Source of the DNA: a virus
Virus record (IMG/VR): IMGVR_UViG_3300027965_000213
Location: 1 to 34,259 of that record
Strand: one strand, 5' to 3'
DNA length: 34,259 bases
This document shows, one piece after another, positions 7,220 to 15,604 of this stretch (position 1 is the first letter of the stretch; every line of letters begins with the position of its first letter). The notes beneath the pieces were generated by a model, which was not told where the DNA came from, did no database searches, and saw only the letters and a program-made list of their open reading frames with translations. A program made the position numbers and the translations under genes.

Positions 7220-8257
7220 ATGTCCGACCTGAAGCTTTTCGTTCCGCTCGCCAAGGTCGATCTCGACCAGCGCCTGGTTCATGGCGTCGTCACCGCCGAA
7301 ATTCCCGACCGGTCGGGCGAGATTTGCGACTATGCGTCGACCAAGCCTTACTACCAAGCGTGGTCGGCCGAGGCGACGGAGGCGAGCGGCGGCAAGTCGC
7401 TCGGCGCGGTGCGCGCCATGCATGGCCGCGTCGCCGCCGGCAAGCTGACCGACATCGCCTTCGACGACGCGCAAAAGCGCATTCTCGTCGCCGCCAAGAT
7501 CGTCGACGACGAGGAATGGCGGAAGGTGGAGGAGGGCGTCTATACCGGCTTCAGCCAGGGCGGGCGGTATGTCGCGCGCTGGCCCGATCCGGATAGCGGC
7601 CATACGCGCTACACCGCCGAGCCGCGCGAGATTTCCCTGGTCGATTTTCCCTGCCTGCCCGATGCGACCTTCGAAGTGGTGAAGGACGGCCGTTCCGAGC
7701 GGCGGAGCTTCGCGCACGCGCCGCTCGAAGCGGGCGCGGAAAAATCCGCGGCGCCGGAGGCCGGCGAGAGCGCCGCCTCGCGCCTCGACGAGCTCGCCGC
7801 GCTTCTCGCCGAGGCGCGGGCGCTCAACCAGACGCTCCAGAAGCAGATCGAGGCGACGGGCGCCACCGAAGCCGCCGCGCCCGCGCCATCCTCCGAACCC
7901 GATGCGGCGCAAAGCGCCGCATCGTCCCTCGCAGCGCCGCCGTCCCCGAGCGGACGCGAGCCTGCCCTCCCTCCCGAAGCGCTCGCCAAGGCGCTCGGCG
8001 AGATGGCGGCGCTGCGAGACCAGATCGCCGAGCTCGGCCCGACCCTCACAGCGCTCGCCGCGCGGGTCGCCGCGCTCGAAAAGCAGCCGCTGCCGGCCAA
8101 GGCCGCGATCCGCGCCGTCGCGAAGGCGCATGACGATGAGGACCGCGCCGGCGGCTCAGTCGACGATGCGGTAAAGCGGCTCGCGGCGCTGCCCTCCGAG
8201 GAGCGCGCCTATGCGCTGATGAAGATCAGCCTGGCCAACCCGATTTCGCGGCGTTGA
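7220..8257 (+). CDS. Prohead protease with C-terminal scaffold-like region
   Basis: A 345-residue protein. Residues 1-155 resemble the XkdF/HK97 prohead serine protease group: HGVVTAEIPDRSGEICDY near the start, MHGRVAAG with H68, VYTGFSQGGRYV with S112, and REISLVDFPCLPDA (E137) at the end of the domain. H68 and S112 are the likely catalytic pair. Residues 165-345 are Ala/Glu/Pro-rich and coiled-coil-like, as expected for a cleavable scaffold (delta) domain that organises capsid subunits and is then digested. ATG 7220 is chosen for its GGAG five bases upstream; a TTG at 7190 would add ten residues. It sits before the capsid gene as usual, apart from the inserted toxin locus. Confidence 0.85.
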   Translation: MSDLKLFVPLAKVDLDQRLVHGVVTAEIPDRSGEICDYASTKPYYQAWSAEATEASGGKSLGAVRAMHGRVAAGKLTDIAFDDAQKRILVAAKIVDDEEWRKVEEGVYTGFSQGGRYVARWPDPDSGHTRYTAEPREISLVDFPCLPDATFEVVKDGRSERRSFAHAPLEAGAEKSAAPEAGESAASRLDELAALLAEARALNQTLQKQIEATGATEAAAPAPSSEPDAAQSAASSLAAPPSPSGREPALPPEALAKALGEMAALRDQIAELGPTLTALAARVAALEKQPLPAKAAIRAVAKAHDDEDRAGGSVDDAVKRLAALPSEERAYALMKISLANPISRR

Positions 8258-8289
8258 CGCGCCCTTCCATCTCAGGGGCAATCAAATCG

Positions 8290-9123
8290 ATGACGCCTGA
8301 CGCGTTGCGCGAGCAATGGCGCATGCGCGGCGCGACTGCGCCGCTGCGCGCCGAGATGACGTTCGAAGGCGACGCGCTCGTTCTCGGCGCGGGCGTGGTC
8401 CTCGCCAAGATTGGCGCGGCGAACGGTGGCGGATCTGAGGACGCGCGTCTCGCTGCGCTCCTCAACGTGGCCCATCGCCGATCGATCGCGCCGCGCGCGC
8501 TGGGTCACATCCGGCGCGCCGTCGTCAAGAAACGGGAAGACGACACGACGTTGGCGCTGATCCATCTCGCGCTCAGCGGCGTCGCGAAGCTGGAGCGGCC
8601 GACGGAAGGCGCGCGGCGACTCTTCGTAGCTGACGAGCTGATGAAGGCGGGGATCGCTCCGGGCGCTGTAATCGGCGCGTTCAGCCGCTTCGAGGGAAGT
8701 CTGGATGATCTCGAGCGCCGCTACGACCCGGATCAGCCGCGCGTGCCTTCAGGTAATGGGCGTGAAAGCGGGCAGTGGACGAGCGAGGATTGGGCGAACG
8801 CGACGGCGGCGAGTACTTCCGTAACATCAAGCAATCATGCTGCCCCCAATCAAAGCTCAACCAGACGGATTCAAATCGCAGACAATTCATCGAATTGGTT
8901 TCGATATCTCAACTATCTCAATCCGATCGGCGAGGCGCACGCCCAGACCGCCGAGGCGGAGCTGGAGAGGGAAGAAAACGAACCAAACTCTGAGGAGAAA
9001 GAGCCGTTCGTAACCTATTTCGATCCGGAAACGGGCCGCTATTACCAATATCCCCCCGCCAATCGCCCGCCAGCAGGCTGGGTCAATATGGAGCGCCTGC
9101 CGAAAGGCGAGACATTCATCTAG
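8290..9123 (+). CDS. Toxin-carrier protein, locus B (amber-truncated)
   Basis: A 277-residue product ending at TAG 9121. Residues 1-150 are a carrier domain shared with the protein at 23373: FxGDALxLGAG, DxRxxALLxxAxRR, LAxIHLAL and GARRLFxADxL all match. It ends in the constant motif YDPDQPRVPSGNGRESGQWT. Alphaproteobacterial polymorphic toxins often carry an RVPAGxxxxGQWT-type motif just before the variable tip. A low-complexity linker follows. The reading frame continues past the TAG into a nuclease-like tip (9124-9606), so the gene is probably a broken full-length toxin. ATG 8290 is preferred over the TTG at 8254 that overlaps the protease stop. The role of the carrier domain is unknown; packaging into the virion is a guess. 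Confidence 0.65.
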   Translation: MTPDALREQWRMRGATAPLRAEMTFEGDALVLGAGVVLAKIGAANGGGSEDARLAALLNVAHRRSIAPRALGHIRRAVVKKREDDTTLALIHLALSGVAKLERPTEGARRLFVADELMKAGIAPGAVIGAFSRFEGSLDDLERRYDPDQPRVPSGNGRESGQWTSEDWANATAASTSVTSSNHAAPNQSSTRRIQIADNSSNWFRYLNYLNPIGEAHAQTAEAELEREENEPNSEEKEPFVTYFDPETGRYYQYPPANRPPAGWVNMERLPKGETFI

Positions 9124-9606
9124 CCGGCAGAAACGCCAAACGAATCAGATGCTGACAATAGTACGAAAGAGCCCGTCAACGGGGAGAGTCGCCAGCCAGA
9201 ATCGCGCGGACCTATCGCTGCCGCTACGGCAGCCATCGCGACGGCGGCCGCGCGCGCCATGCAACTGGCAAGGAATCGCGCGGTCGGCAAGGGGTTTGAA
9301 AAAACAGTCGAACGGAAGATCTCTGAAGCTGGACTTGATTACGGAGAACAAGTTACGGTCAAGACTGACAGCGGCGTTCCTTATCGCAGTGACTTTATAA
9401 CTAGAGACCCAGCGACAGGTGAAATTGGCGGCGTCGAAGCGAAGGGGTCGGCCACCGCGCCTTTAACTTCCAACCAACAAAGGGCGATTCCGTAGATAGC
9501 GGAACGTGGCGCAACGATTGTTGGACGAGGTAAGCCAGGCTTTCCTGGGGGCATGCGCATTCCGCCGACGAGGTTTAGAATTGTCCGACCGGGATCGGAG
9601 AAATTC
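9124..9606 (+). pseudogene. PD-(D/E)XK nuclease toxin tip, in frame after amber codon
   Basis: This continues the frame of the carrier at 8290 with no indel. Residues resemble a restriction-endonuclease-fold toxin: GKGFEKTVERKI, then YRSDF with D (codon 9391), VEAKGS with E (9436) and K (9442), LTSNQQ, then after a second TAG (9493-9495) IAERGATIVGRGKPGFPGG and IPPTRFRIVRP, which reads like the normal end of the domain. Both TAGs would arise from CAG by a single C-to-T change. No stop separates this tip from the immunity start at 9607. An internal ATG at 9259 could give a short piece that still lacks the end. Most likely an inactivated toxin. Confidence 0.75.
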
Positions 9607-9987
9607 ATGACCATCGAACAGACTGATGTCATCGATTTCTGGGCGACCAAAGATGACAGCCCAGAAATATCGTTGATCATAGCCGACCATCTTCCATGGG
9701 ACGTCGACGAGGCGGAGCACCTTTGGATGCTGCAAGCTAAGATAAATAAGTACCTAGCTGCAATTGGGAGCGGCGAACTTTACGAAAAGGTGCCAAAGGC
9801 GCTTGACAAACGTATCGTCATTACGCTTGCGCCAAAATACCTCTTGAGCAAAAATGCGCAGTATTTTGTCGACAGAGTTCAAGGACTTATCCGATCCTAC
9901 GGTTTCGATTTCCGAGTGGACGACAAGCTATCGGACCGTAACGAAATGCCGGATGAGTTAAAACAATCGAATGTGAAACCGGTATAG
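9607..9987 (+). CDS. DUF6572-type immunity protein, copy 1
   Basis: A 126-residue protein starting MTIEQTDVIDF. The motif IADHLPWDVDEAEHLWMLQ, then KINKYLAAIGSGELYEK, is the signature of DUF6572, small acidic proteins commonly found beside polymorphic toxins. The start has only a weak purine run (ggatcggag) upstream and is in the same frame as the toxin, so amber readthrough could give a toxin-immunity fusion. The likely role is neutralising the nuclease tip just upstream. A paralogue lies at 10373. Confidence 0.75.
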   Translation: MTIEQTDVIDFWATKDDSPEISLIIADHLPWDVDEAEHLWMLQAKINKYLAAIGSGELYEKVPKALDKRIVITLAPKYLLSKNAQYFVDRVQGLIRSYGFDFRVDDKLSDRNEMPDELKQSNVKPV

Positions 9988-10092
9988 ACCCGTCGAGCTC
10001 CGGACGCGGATATCTTATCTTTGGTTGGAGATTCGGTTCGGTGGAATGAACAAACACTCCTAGTTAAGTTTCTTAGACGGATAGTGCTGCGT

Positions 10093-10317
10093 ATGGACAG
10101 AGATGTCGCCTTAAGAATTGATAGTATGATTATGGGCCCTCTCGGAACCCTAGACGGTATCGCTCACTATAAGAAGAACAATCTATCGGAGCATGACTAT
10201 TCCGAGTTGGTTCGTCCAATTGGGCGAGCAATGGGTGAACTGATCGAAATATCAGAATCGCTTCACTGCCGCTTTCCGGATATCGTGCCTAAGGAGCTAA
10301 TACCGCCCAAGAGATGA
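10093..10317 (+). CDS. Small helical protein between two DUF6572 genes
   Basis: A 74-residue, largely helical protein starting MDRDVALRIDSMIMGPL and ending at TGA 10315-10317. Spacing such as LSEHDYSELVRPIGRAMGEL and a final FPDIVPKEL recall small helical-bundle hypotheticals often seen beside toxins. TTG 10021 would lengthen it by 24 residues, but the sequence from there looks non-coding. Probably a further immunity-type gene; its target is not identifiable. Confidence 0.5.
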   Translation: MDRDVALRIDSMIMGPLGTLDGIAHYKKNNLSEHDYSELVRPIGRAMGELIEISESLHCRFPDIVPKELIPPKR

Positions 10318-10372
10318 ATTGGGGTAACCTTTGTGAAGAGGAAGCGGAGCTCCGCTTGCGGCTGAAATCAGT

Positions 10373-10756
10373 ATGACGATTGACCAAATGGACGTCGTCG
10401 ACTTCATCGTGGGCTCCGAGCGGGACCCGGAAATTCGCCTCGTCATCGCAGATCACCTGCCTTGGGACATCGAAGAAGCCGAGCATCTCTGGCTTCTGCA
10501 ATGCAAGATCAACAAGTATCTTGGCTTTATCGAGAGCGGCGAGATCTACGAAAAATGGCCGGCGGCGAGAGGCAAGCACCTCGTCATCGACCTTGCGCCG
10601 AAATATCCTCTAAGCGATCGCGCGCGTAATTTGGTTGTGAAATTCCAAGCGCTCATCCGGTCCTTTGGGCTCGAACTCCGCGTGAGACAAGCAGCGCTTG
10701 CGCCAGAATCAGAAATCGCCATCGGCCGAGGACCAGTCGGCGAAGGGCTGCAGTGA
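10373..10756 (+). CDS. DUF6572-type immunity protein, copy 2
   Basis: A 127-residue paralogue of the gene at 9607: MTIDQMDVVDF, IADHLPWDIEEAEHLWLLQ, KINKYLGFIESGEIYEKWP and LAPKYPLSDRARN all align. The last about 25 residues differ, and base composition is more GC-rich than in copy 1, which suggests different histories. No second toxin tip is visible between the copies, so this is an orphan immunity gene, a common feature where toxin tips have been exchanged. Confidence 0.75.
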   Translation: MTIDQMDVVDFIVGSERDPEIRLVIADHLPWDIEEAEHLWLLQCKINKYLGFIESGEIYEKWPAARGKHLVIDLAPKYPLSDRARNLVVKFQALIRSFGLELRVRQAALAPESEIAIGRGPVGEGLQ

Positions 10757-11085
10757 GAGTAATTTTGGCTTACGGGACTCTAGCTGGCCTAGCGCTCGAA
10801 TCTACGCCAAAATCTCAAGCGCATCCTTAGACGCCCGGCTAGGGGATTTGCGGCCGCATTTCTGACGAACGGTTTACCGACGAGCTCGCCGCCTTAAGGG
10901 CGGCGCGCAATTCTTAGCAGCGCCTGCAGCGCGCTCAGACCGTCACCATAGCAGCGACGAACGATCCAGCAACCCGGTCATGGGCCGCGGCCCTGCGAGC
11001 GGATCATGTCGTTTTGGGCAGTTGAGCGAAATTGCTCGCCTGAAAAGTCGCCGCCTTCCCTTCAACCAGCAGGAAAGAACCTTAA
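10757..11085. other. Non-coding interval before the capsid gene
   Basis: These 329 bases have no convincing frame on either strand. One imperfect stem (cgccgcc at 10887-10893 with ggcggcg at 10899-10905) is seen, without a T-run. In related clusters protease and capsid genes are adjacent, so part of this is probably debris of the toxin island plus the leader of the capsid gene. A capsid promoter may lie here, but I see no clear -35/-10 pair. Confidence 0.4.
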
Positions 11086-12594
11086 ATGAGCATCCTTCAA
11101 ATCACCGAAGAGACCCTTCGTCTCACCAAGGAATCCCTCGCCCATCCGAACGAGGCGCTCGCCAAGTCGGTCACGGTCGCGACGGGGCTGAACGCTTATG
11201 ATCTCCAAGCGCCGGCGAAGAACCTCTATCCGGTCATCACGCCGCTCCGGAACGCCATCCCCCGCGTGCAGCGCGCTTCGCCTGGCGATGCGGCGCGCTG
11301 GCGCACGGTCTCGTCGATCATGGGCTCGGGCTTCGATGCGATGGGTTGGGTGCCGGAAGGCCAGCGCTCGGCCAGCATGTCGTACCAGTCCGCCTTGCAG
11401 GTTGCGCCCTATATGACGCTTGGCGAAGAGGACACGGTCACGTTCGAAGCCGAGGCGGCGTCGCAGGGCTTCGAGGATATCGACGCCACGGCCACGCTTC
11501 GCCTGTTGCAAAAAACGATGCGCAAGGAGGAGGCCGGGCTGCTCGGCGGCAACGCCTCGCTGGCGCTCGGCGCGCCGGCTGCGCCGTCGCTGTCGGCCTC
11601 CGGGACCGGCGCCACGCTGCCGGCTGCGACCTATTCGGTGATCGTCGTCGCGCTTTCGTTCGAAGGCTATCGCAATTCCTCGCTCAGCGCCGGTCTCGCC
11701 ACGGTGAAGACCATTACCGGCAATGACGGCTCGACCTATACGCTGAACGGCGGCTCTTCGATGAAGAGCGCCAACGCGACGCAGGCGGTGACGCTCGGCC
11801 AGACGCTGTTCGCCACCGTACCGGTCGTCAACGGCGCCGTGGCCTATGCCTGGTTCGTCGGCGCGGCCGGCTCGGAGACGCTGCAGGCGATCACCACGAT
11901 CAACAGCGTCGCGATATCCGCGCCGCTCATCGCCGGGCAGCAGGCGGCGAGCGCGATCACCGCCGATTGCTCGCGCAACGCTTCGCTCGCCTTTGACGGG
12001 CTTTTGACGACCGGCTTCAATCCGATCAACAGCGCTTATGTCCAGTCTTTGGCCACCGGCGTCGCCGGGACCGGCTCGTTCCTGACCTCTTCAGGTCGCG
12101 GCTCGGTTGTCGAAATCGACAACATGCTGCTGCAGATGTGGACGAATTACAGGCTCTCGCCGACCGTCCTCTATGTCAATGCGCAGGAGCAGAAGAACAT
12201 CACCAATAAGTGTTTGACCAACGCTTCCGGCCCGCTGATCCGCTACAATGTCCAGGCGGACAGCGGCGAGGGCGGACCTTATGGCGTCTCGGCCTCGGGC
12301 GTGGTGCGCTGGTACTATAATCCGTTCAGCGTCGACGGCGGCTTCGACATTCCGCTCAAGGTCCATCCCGATCTGCCGCCGGGCACGATCCTCGCCTATT
12401 GCGAGCGGCTGCCGGTTTGGTACCAATCGAACGAGACGCCGAACGTCGCCGAGGTGCTGACCCGGCGCGATTATTATCGGGTCGACTGGCCGGTGCGGAC
12501 CAGGCGGCGCGAATTTGGCGTCTATGCCGAAGAGGTGCTCGCGGTCTACGCGCCGTTCGGCGTCGGCGTCCTTACCAATATCGGCAACGGATGA
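11086..12594 (+). CDS. Major capsid protein with Ig-like insertion
   Basis: A 502-residue protein placed after the protease and before the connector, as the HK97-fold major capsid protein is. Residues 1-160 and about 295-502 read as capsid core (YPVITPLRNAIPRV; DLPPGTILAYCERLPVWYQS; RRDYYRVDWPVRTRRREFGVY near the end). Between them, about residues 163-290, lies a Gly/Ser/Thr/Ala-rich beta segment beginning APAAPSLSASGTGATLPAATY, typical of Ig-like or fibronectin-like surface domains displayed on capsids. The core alone is about 375 residues, a normal HK97-type size. It starts at ATG 11086 after aggaaagaacctta. The capsid role is strong from context; the inserted domain is read from its pattern. 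Confidence 0.85.
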   Translation: MSILQITEETLRLTKESLAHPNEALAKSVTVATGLNAYDLQAPAKNLYPVITPLRNAIPRVQRASPGDAARWRTVSSIMGSGFDAMGWVPEGQRSASMSYQSALQVAPYMTLGEEDTVTFEAEAASQGFEDIDATATLRLLQKTMRKEEAGLLGGNASLALGAPAAPSLSASGTGATLPAATYSVIVVALSFEGYRNSSLSAGLATVKTITGNDGSTYTLNGGSSMKSANATQAVTLGQTLFATVPVVNGAVAYAWFVGAAGSETLQAITTINSVAISAPLIAGQQAASAITADCSRNASLAFDGLLTTGFNPINSAYVQSLATGVAGTGSFLTSSGRGSVVEIDNMLLQMWTNYRLSPTVLYVNAQEQKNITNKCLTNASGPLIRYNVQADSGEGGPYGVSASGVVRWYYNPFSVDGGFDIPLKVHPDLPPGTILAYCERLPVWYQSNETPNVAEVLTRRDYYRVDWPVRTRRREFGVYAEEVLAVYAPFGVGVLTNIGNG

Positions 12595-12842
12595 GCCGGC
12601 GAAAGAAACGCGCCAAGCCGGCCAAGGCGGGGCGCGAGCTCGTCAGGCTCAAGGCGCCGGCAGGCTGCGCGCCGTTCAAGCGCGGCGGCCGGCGCTACGT
12701 CCCGTCGAAGGACGGGATCGTCGCGGTTCCGAAAGGCCTGCTCGACGATCTCGTCGCGCATGGCTTTACGCCGCTCGCCGAGGCCGAGCCGGCGGCGAGC
12801 GCGGACGAACAGAGTGGCGGGGAGAGCGATGGCGGCGGATGA
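12591..12842 (+). CDS. Small basic protein between capsid and connector
   Basis: An 83-residue protein whose ATG overlaps the capsid stop (ATGA, 12591-12594). The N-terminus is very basic (SRRKKRAKPAKAGRELV), the middle has GGRRYVPSKDGIVAVPKGL, and the tail is acidic and Gly/Ser-rich. It overlaps the connector start by 14 bases. Translation is therefore coupled to capsid. It may be a head-decoration or head-completion factor. No family is recognised and the function is not established. Confidence 0.7.
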   Translation: MSRRKKRAKPAKAGRELVRLKAPAGCAPFKRGGRRYVPSKDGIVAVPKGLLDDLVAHGFTPLAEAEPAASADEQSGGESDGGG

Positions 12843-13650
12843 CCTGACCAATTTGGCCGCAGTGAAGGCCTGGCTCGGCCTGCCGAGCGGCGCTTCGCCG
12901 AACGACGCGACGCTCGCCGCGCTCATCACCGCGGCCAGCCGGTCGATCTATGCCTGGCTGTCGCGGCCGGCTCTGCTGCCGCGCGCCTATAACGAGACGC
13001 TCGACGGCGAAAGCCGGCGGATCGTTTTGCGGCAATGGCCGGCGCTGAGCGTCGCGTCGGTTGCAATCGAGGGGCGCGCGATCGAGCCGGTCGGCGCGCC
13101 GCAAAGCCGGCCGGGCTGCGGCTATCTGCTGCAAGCCGCCGAGAGCGCGCCGCCCGGGCGGCCGCAAGCGCTCGACATTTTCGGCTGGCGCGTGCCGCGC
13201 GGGCGGCAGAACGTGACGATCGCCTATACGGCCGGCTACGCCGTGATGAGCGAAGCGCAGAGCGTTCCGTCCGCCTCGCCCTGGCAGGTCGCGGTCGCCG
13301 CGCCTTATGGGGCCTGGGCTTCTGATCTCGGCGTCGTTTATGCGGCGAGCGGCGCGGCGTTGACGCAAGTCGCCGCCGCTCCGGCCGCCGGACAATACAG
13401 CGTCGCCGGCGGCGTCTATTCCTTCTCCGCCGCCGATTCCGGCGCGGCCGTCGCGATCTCCTATGGTTATATCCCGCAGGACGTCGCCCAGGCCGCGACC
13501 GAACTCGTCGCCGAGCGCTTCCGCGCCGCCGATCGCATCGGGCTGCGATCGAAGGCGGTGGGCGGACAGGAGACGGTCTCGTTCGATACGTCCGCCATGT
13601 CGGCGGCAGTGCTGGCGCTGTTGCAGCCGTACCGGCGGGCGTCGTTCTAG
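12829..13650 (+). CDS. Head-tail connector (gp6-like adaptor) with inserted beta module
   Basis: A 273-residue protein. The N-terminus LTNLAAVKAWLGLPSGA, then NDATLAALITAASRSIYAWL, is the usual start of phage gp6-like head-tail connector proteins, which dock on the portal. VTIAYTAGY at about 129-137 and the C-terminal helix from VAQAATELVAERFR complete the fold. Between them, residues 165-214 (SDLGVVYAASG to AVAISYGY) form an extra beta-rich module that reappears in the tail tube protein. The extra module explains the length, larger than the usual 190-200 residues. ATG 12829 lies inside the end of the previous gene. It ends TAG, directly abutting the next ATG. Confidence 0.85.
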   Translation: MAADDLTNLAAVKAWLGLPSGASPNDATLAALITAASRSIYAWLSRPALLPRAYNETLDGESRRIVLRQWPALSVASVAIEGRAIEPVGAPQSRPGCGYLLQAAESAPPGRPQALDIFGWRVPRGRQNVTIAYTAGYAVMSEAQSVPSASPWQVAVAAPYGAWASDLGVVYAASGAALTQVAAAPAAGQYSVAGGVYSFSAADSGAAVAISYGYIPQDVAQAATELVAERFRAADRIGLRSKAVGGQETVSFDTSAMSAAVLALLQPYRRASF

Positions 13651-14139
13651 ATGATCTCCGTCGCGCTCGACGGCGAAGAGGCGCTGCAAGCGCGCTTCGC
13701 GGCGTTTCCGGCCGAGATGATCGCGAGCCTGTCGGCCAAGGCCGCGATCCTGGCCGAGGCGCTCGCCGCCAAGGTGAAGGACGACAAGCTCTCCGGCGGC
13801 GTTCTCAATGCGGCGAGCGGCGCGCTCCGCGCTTCGATCGTCGCGGAAGCCGGCGTCGGCGGCGACGGCGTCTTCGCCAGCGTCGGTTCGGCGGGCGACG
13901 TCAAATACGCGGCGATCCAGGAATACGGCGGCAAGACCGCGGCGCATGAAATTGTCGCGGCGAAGGCGGGCGCTCTGGCCTTCGCGGTCGGCGGCGCGAC
14001 GATCTTCGCCAAGCGCGTGCGCCACCCGGGCTCGGCCTTGCCGGAGCGCTCGTACCTGCGCTCGTCGCTCGCCGAAATGGCCGACGAGATTGTCGCGGCG
14101 CTTGCCGATGCGCCACGTGAGGCTTGGGAGCGGTCATGA
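13651..14139 (+). CDS. HK97 gp10-like tail/neck protein
   Basis: A 162-residue protein that begins at the base after the connector stop. The pattern of a helical start (LQARFAAFPAEMIASLSAKAA), then LSGGVLNAASGALRASIV, then KYAAIQEYGG and a final RSYLRSSLAEMADEIVAAL is that of HK97 gp10-like proteins at the head-tail junction. Length is normal. It overlaps the following gene by four bases (ATGA), which indicates translational coupling. Confidence 0.85.
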   Translation: MISVALDGEEALQARFAAFPAEMIASLSAKAAILAEALAAKVKDDKLSGGVLNAASGALRASIVAEAGVGGDGVFASVGSAGDVKYAAIQEYGGKTAAHEIVAAKAGALAFAVGGATIFAKRVRHPGSALPERSYLRSSLAEMADEIVAALADAPREAWERS

Positions 14140-14570
14140 GCAGAGAAGCGGCTTTCTCAGCCTTGTTCGACGCCGTCGTCGGCGCCTATCCCTGGGCGCT
14201 GGCGTCGCGGCGCCTGCGGGTGTGGAGCGAGGTCCCGGCGCCGATGCGGCCGGCTCTTTTCCAACTGGAAAGCGGCCCGGAAGCTTATCAATGGACCTCG
14301 CTGGCGAGGCCGCGTCGCACGCTCGAAGCCAAGCTCTTCCTCTACTTCGATTCGCGCGATCCGCTGACGCCCGGCGCCAGCGCGATCAACGCCGCCCTTG
14401 ACGCGATCGACGCGGCGCTGACGCCGCAAGGCGCGGACGCCGCGGCCGGCCGCCAGACGCTCGGCGGCGCCGTCCATGACTGCAAGATCGCCGGCGTGCC
14501 GGTGCGCGATACAGGCGACATCGATGGGGATGGGGTGGCGGTGTTGAGCGTGAGGCTGGTGCTGGGATAA
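14136..14570 (+). CDS. Tail completion/terminator protein
   Basis: A 144-residue protein with ATG at 14136 overlapping the gp10-like stop. SALFDAVVGAYPWA at the start, the RVWSEVPAPMRPALFQLE strand, LEAKLFLYFDSRD, and a C-terminal GDGVAVLSVRLVLG are the usual elements of DUF3168-like tail completion proteins, which cap the tail tube before joining the head. It is the last gene of the head-neck block; the accessory island follows. Confidence 0.75.
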   Translation: MSREAAFSALFDAVVGAYPWALASRRLRVWSEVPAPMRPALFQLESGPEAYQWTSLARPRRTLEAKLFLYFDSRDPLTPGASAINAALDAIDAALTPQGADAAAGRQTLGGAVHDCKIAGVPVRDTGDIDGDGVAVLSVRLVLG

Positions 14571-14635
14571 GGGGTCAGCACAGTGCGTCAAGAAAAGGGC
14601 GCGATGCGGCAAATTGCGCAAGCTGGTCTTGTCGG

Positions 14636-14649
14636 CCGTCAATTGACGG
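14636..14649. promoter_or_regulatory. Candidate HigA operator palindrome
   Basis: ccgtcaattgacgg is a perfect 14-bp palindrome 13 bases before the HigB-like start. HigA antitoxins repress their own operon by binding palindromes here. Weak flanking matches to -35 (ttgtcg, 14629-14634) and -10 (tacatc, 14652-14657) would place it between them. Confidence 0.5.
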
Positions 14650-14662
14650 TTTACATCTCCTC

Positions 14663-14941
14663 ATGATCAAACGGTTTCGACACAAGGGGCTCGAACGGCT
14701 GTTCCTGAAAGGCAGCGCCAAGGGGATCGACGCCCGGATCGCGTCCAAGCTCCGCCGCATGCTGGCGCGTTTGAACGATGGTCCCTTGCCCGAGGCGATG
14801 GCGCTGCCCGGTTACCGGTTGCACCAGCTCAAGGGTGATCGGGCCGGCTGTTGGTCGGTATGGGTGACCGGAAACTATCGTTTGATCTTCGAGATCGACG
14901 GCGATGACGCCACCAATGTCGATTTCGAGGATTATCACTAG
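14663..14941 (+). CDS. higB: HigB/RelE-family toxin (mRNA interferase)
   Basis: A 92-residue protein of normal family length. [14 protein letters not shown] at the N-terminus, then [20 protein letters not shown], then [16 protein letters not shown] and the terminal VDFEDYH are diagnostic of HigB toxins, ribosome-dependent mRNA endonucleases. Toxin precedes antitoxin, the HigBA order. The pair lies inside the tail-gene operon, an uncommon place, and may act as an addiction or anti-phage module. Confidence 0.92.
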   Translation: MIKRFRHKGLERLFLKGSAKGIDARIASKLRRMLARLNDGPLPEAMALPGYRLHQLKGDRAGCWSVWVTGNYRLIFEIDGDDATNVDFEDYH

Positions 14942-14958
14942 CCAGGAAGGAGGCTGTC

Positions 14959-15258
14959 ATGGAGATGTTTAACCCGCCTCATCCAGGCGAAATTGTCCGC
15001 GAGGACTGCCTAAAGCCCGCTGGGCTGTCCGTGACCGCGGCGGCCAAGTGGCTTGGGGTCTCGCGCCAATCGCTTTCCGAGTTGCTGAACGGCCATAATG
15101 CGATGTCGCCGGACATGGCGATCCGTCTCGAAAAGGCCGGATGGGGATCGGCCGAGTCCTGGCTGCGCAACCAGCTCTCCTATGACCTTTGGCGCGCCAA
15201 GCGGCGCGCCGCCTTTATTAAGGTGAAGAAATATCCGTTGCCTCGCGCAGCCGCCTGA
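14959..15258 (+). CDS. higA: HigA-family antitoxin (HTH, XRE type)
   Basis: A 99-residue protein with ATG at 14959 after a strong AGGAAGGAGG ribosome site, 17 bases after the toxin stop. [20 protein letters not shown], then a helix-turn-helix [18 protein letters not shown], then [15 protein letters not shown] and [13 protein letters not shown] are the hallmarks of HigA. It neutralises HigB and is expected to repress the operon, possibly at the palindrome upstream of the toxin. Confidence 0.92.
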   Translation: MEMFNPPHPGEIVREDCLKPAGLSVTAAAKWLGVSRQSLSELLNGHNAMSPDMAIRLEKAGWGSAESWLRNQLSYDLWRAKRRAAFIKVKKYPLPRAAA

Positions 15259-15295
15259 GCTGCCGCTTCACTCTCCTCGCCGAGAAATCCTTTGA

Positions 15296-15604
15296 TTAGG
15301 GGCGCTTTCCCCTAATGTCGCGCCAGTATTCTTCCGCGACTTCGTCGTCAATCTCGACGGCTAGAGAGCTCTCCGGATAGAGGCGATCGTTCCCGTCTCG
15401 GCGAGGGCCGGAAATCCAAAATTCCTCACCAGTTTCACTGTCGCGGTAGTTCGCCTTGGAGCCTCTGCCGCCAAGGCCGTGGAATGTGCGCCCACGATAG
15501 TAGATGGTTTTGCCCGTCTTCGAGAATGTCACACGGCCGATCCGCGCCGGCCCATTGAGGGACGACGCCTTGTTTTCAATGTACATGATCCGGCTCTTGG
15601 GCAT
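15296..15604 (-). CDS. Conserved hypothetical protein (MPKSRIMYIE family)
   Basis: A 102-residue protein on the minus strand. It opens MPKSRIMYIENKASSLNG and contains RIGRVTFSKTGKTIYYRGR, ANYRDSETGEEFWISGPRRDG and EVAEEYWRDIRGKRP. This is a widespread small family in bacteria with no established function, often with a wrong metabolic name in databases. ATG at 15604 is chosen because the additional N-terminal residues from 15634 do not look conserved. It is convergent with the HigBA operon. Confidence 0.75.
   Translation of the reverse strand: MPKSRIMYIENKASSLNGPARIGRVTFSKTGKTIYYRGRTFHGLGGRGSKANYRDSETGEEFWISGPRRDGNDRLYPESSLAVEIDDEVAEEYWRDIRGKRP

Noticed and set aside
6056-8131. Long minus-strand open frame across the protease and neighbours
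   Set aside because: It is very Arg/Gly-rich and antisense to well-supported genes. In GC-rich DNA such frames arise as shadows of the coding strand.
9121-9495. TAG recoded to glutamine (alternative code as in some phages)
   Set aside because: TAG is used as a normal stop by several clear genes here (connector, HigB, ClpX-finger protein, Tox-REase-5 toxin), so general recoding is not tenable. Local readthrough remains possible and is kept as a finding.
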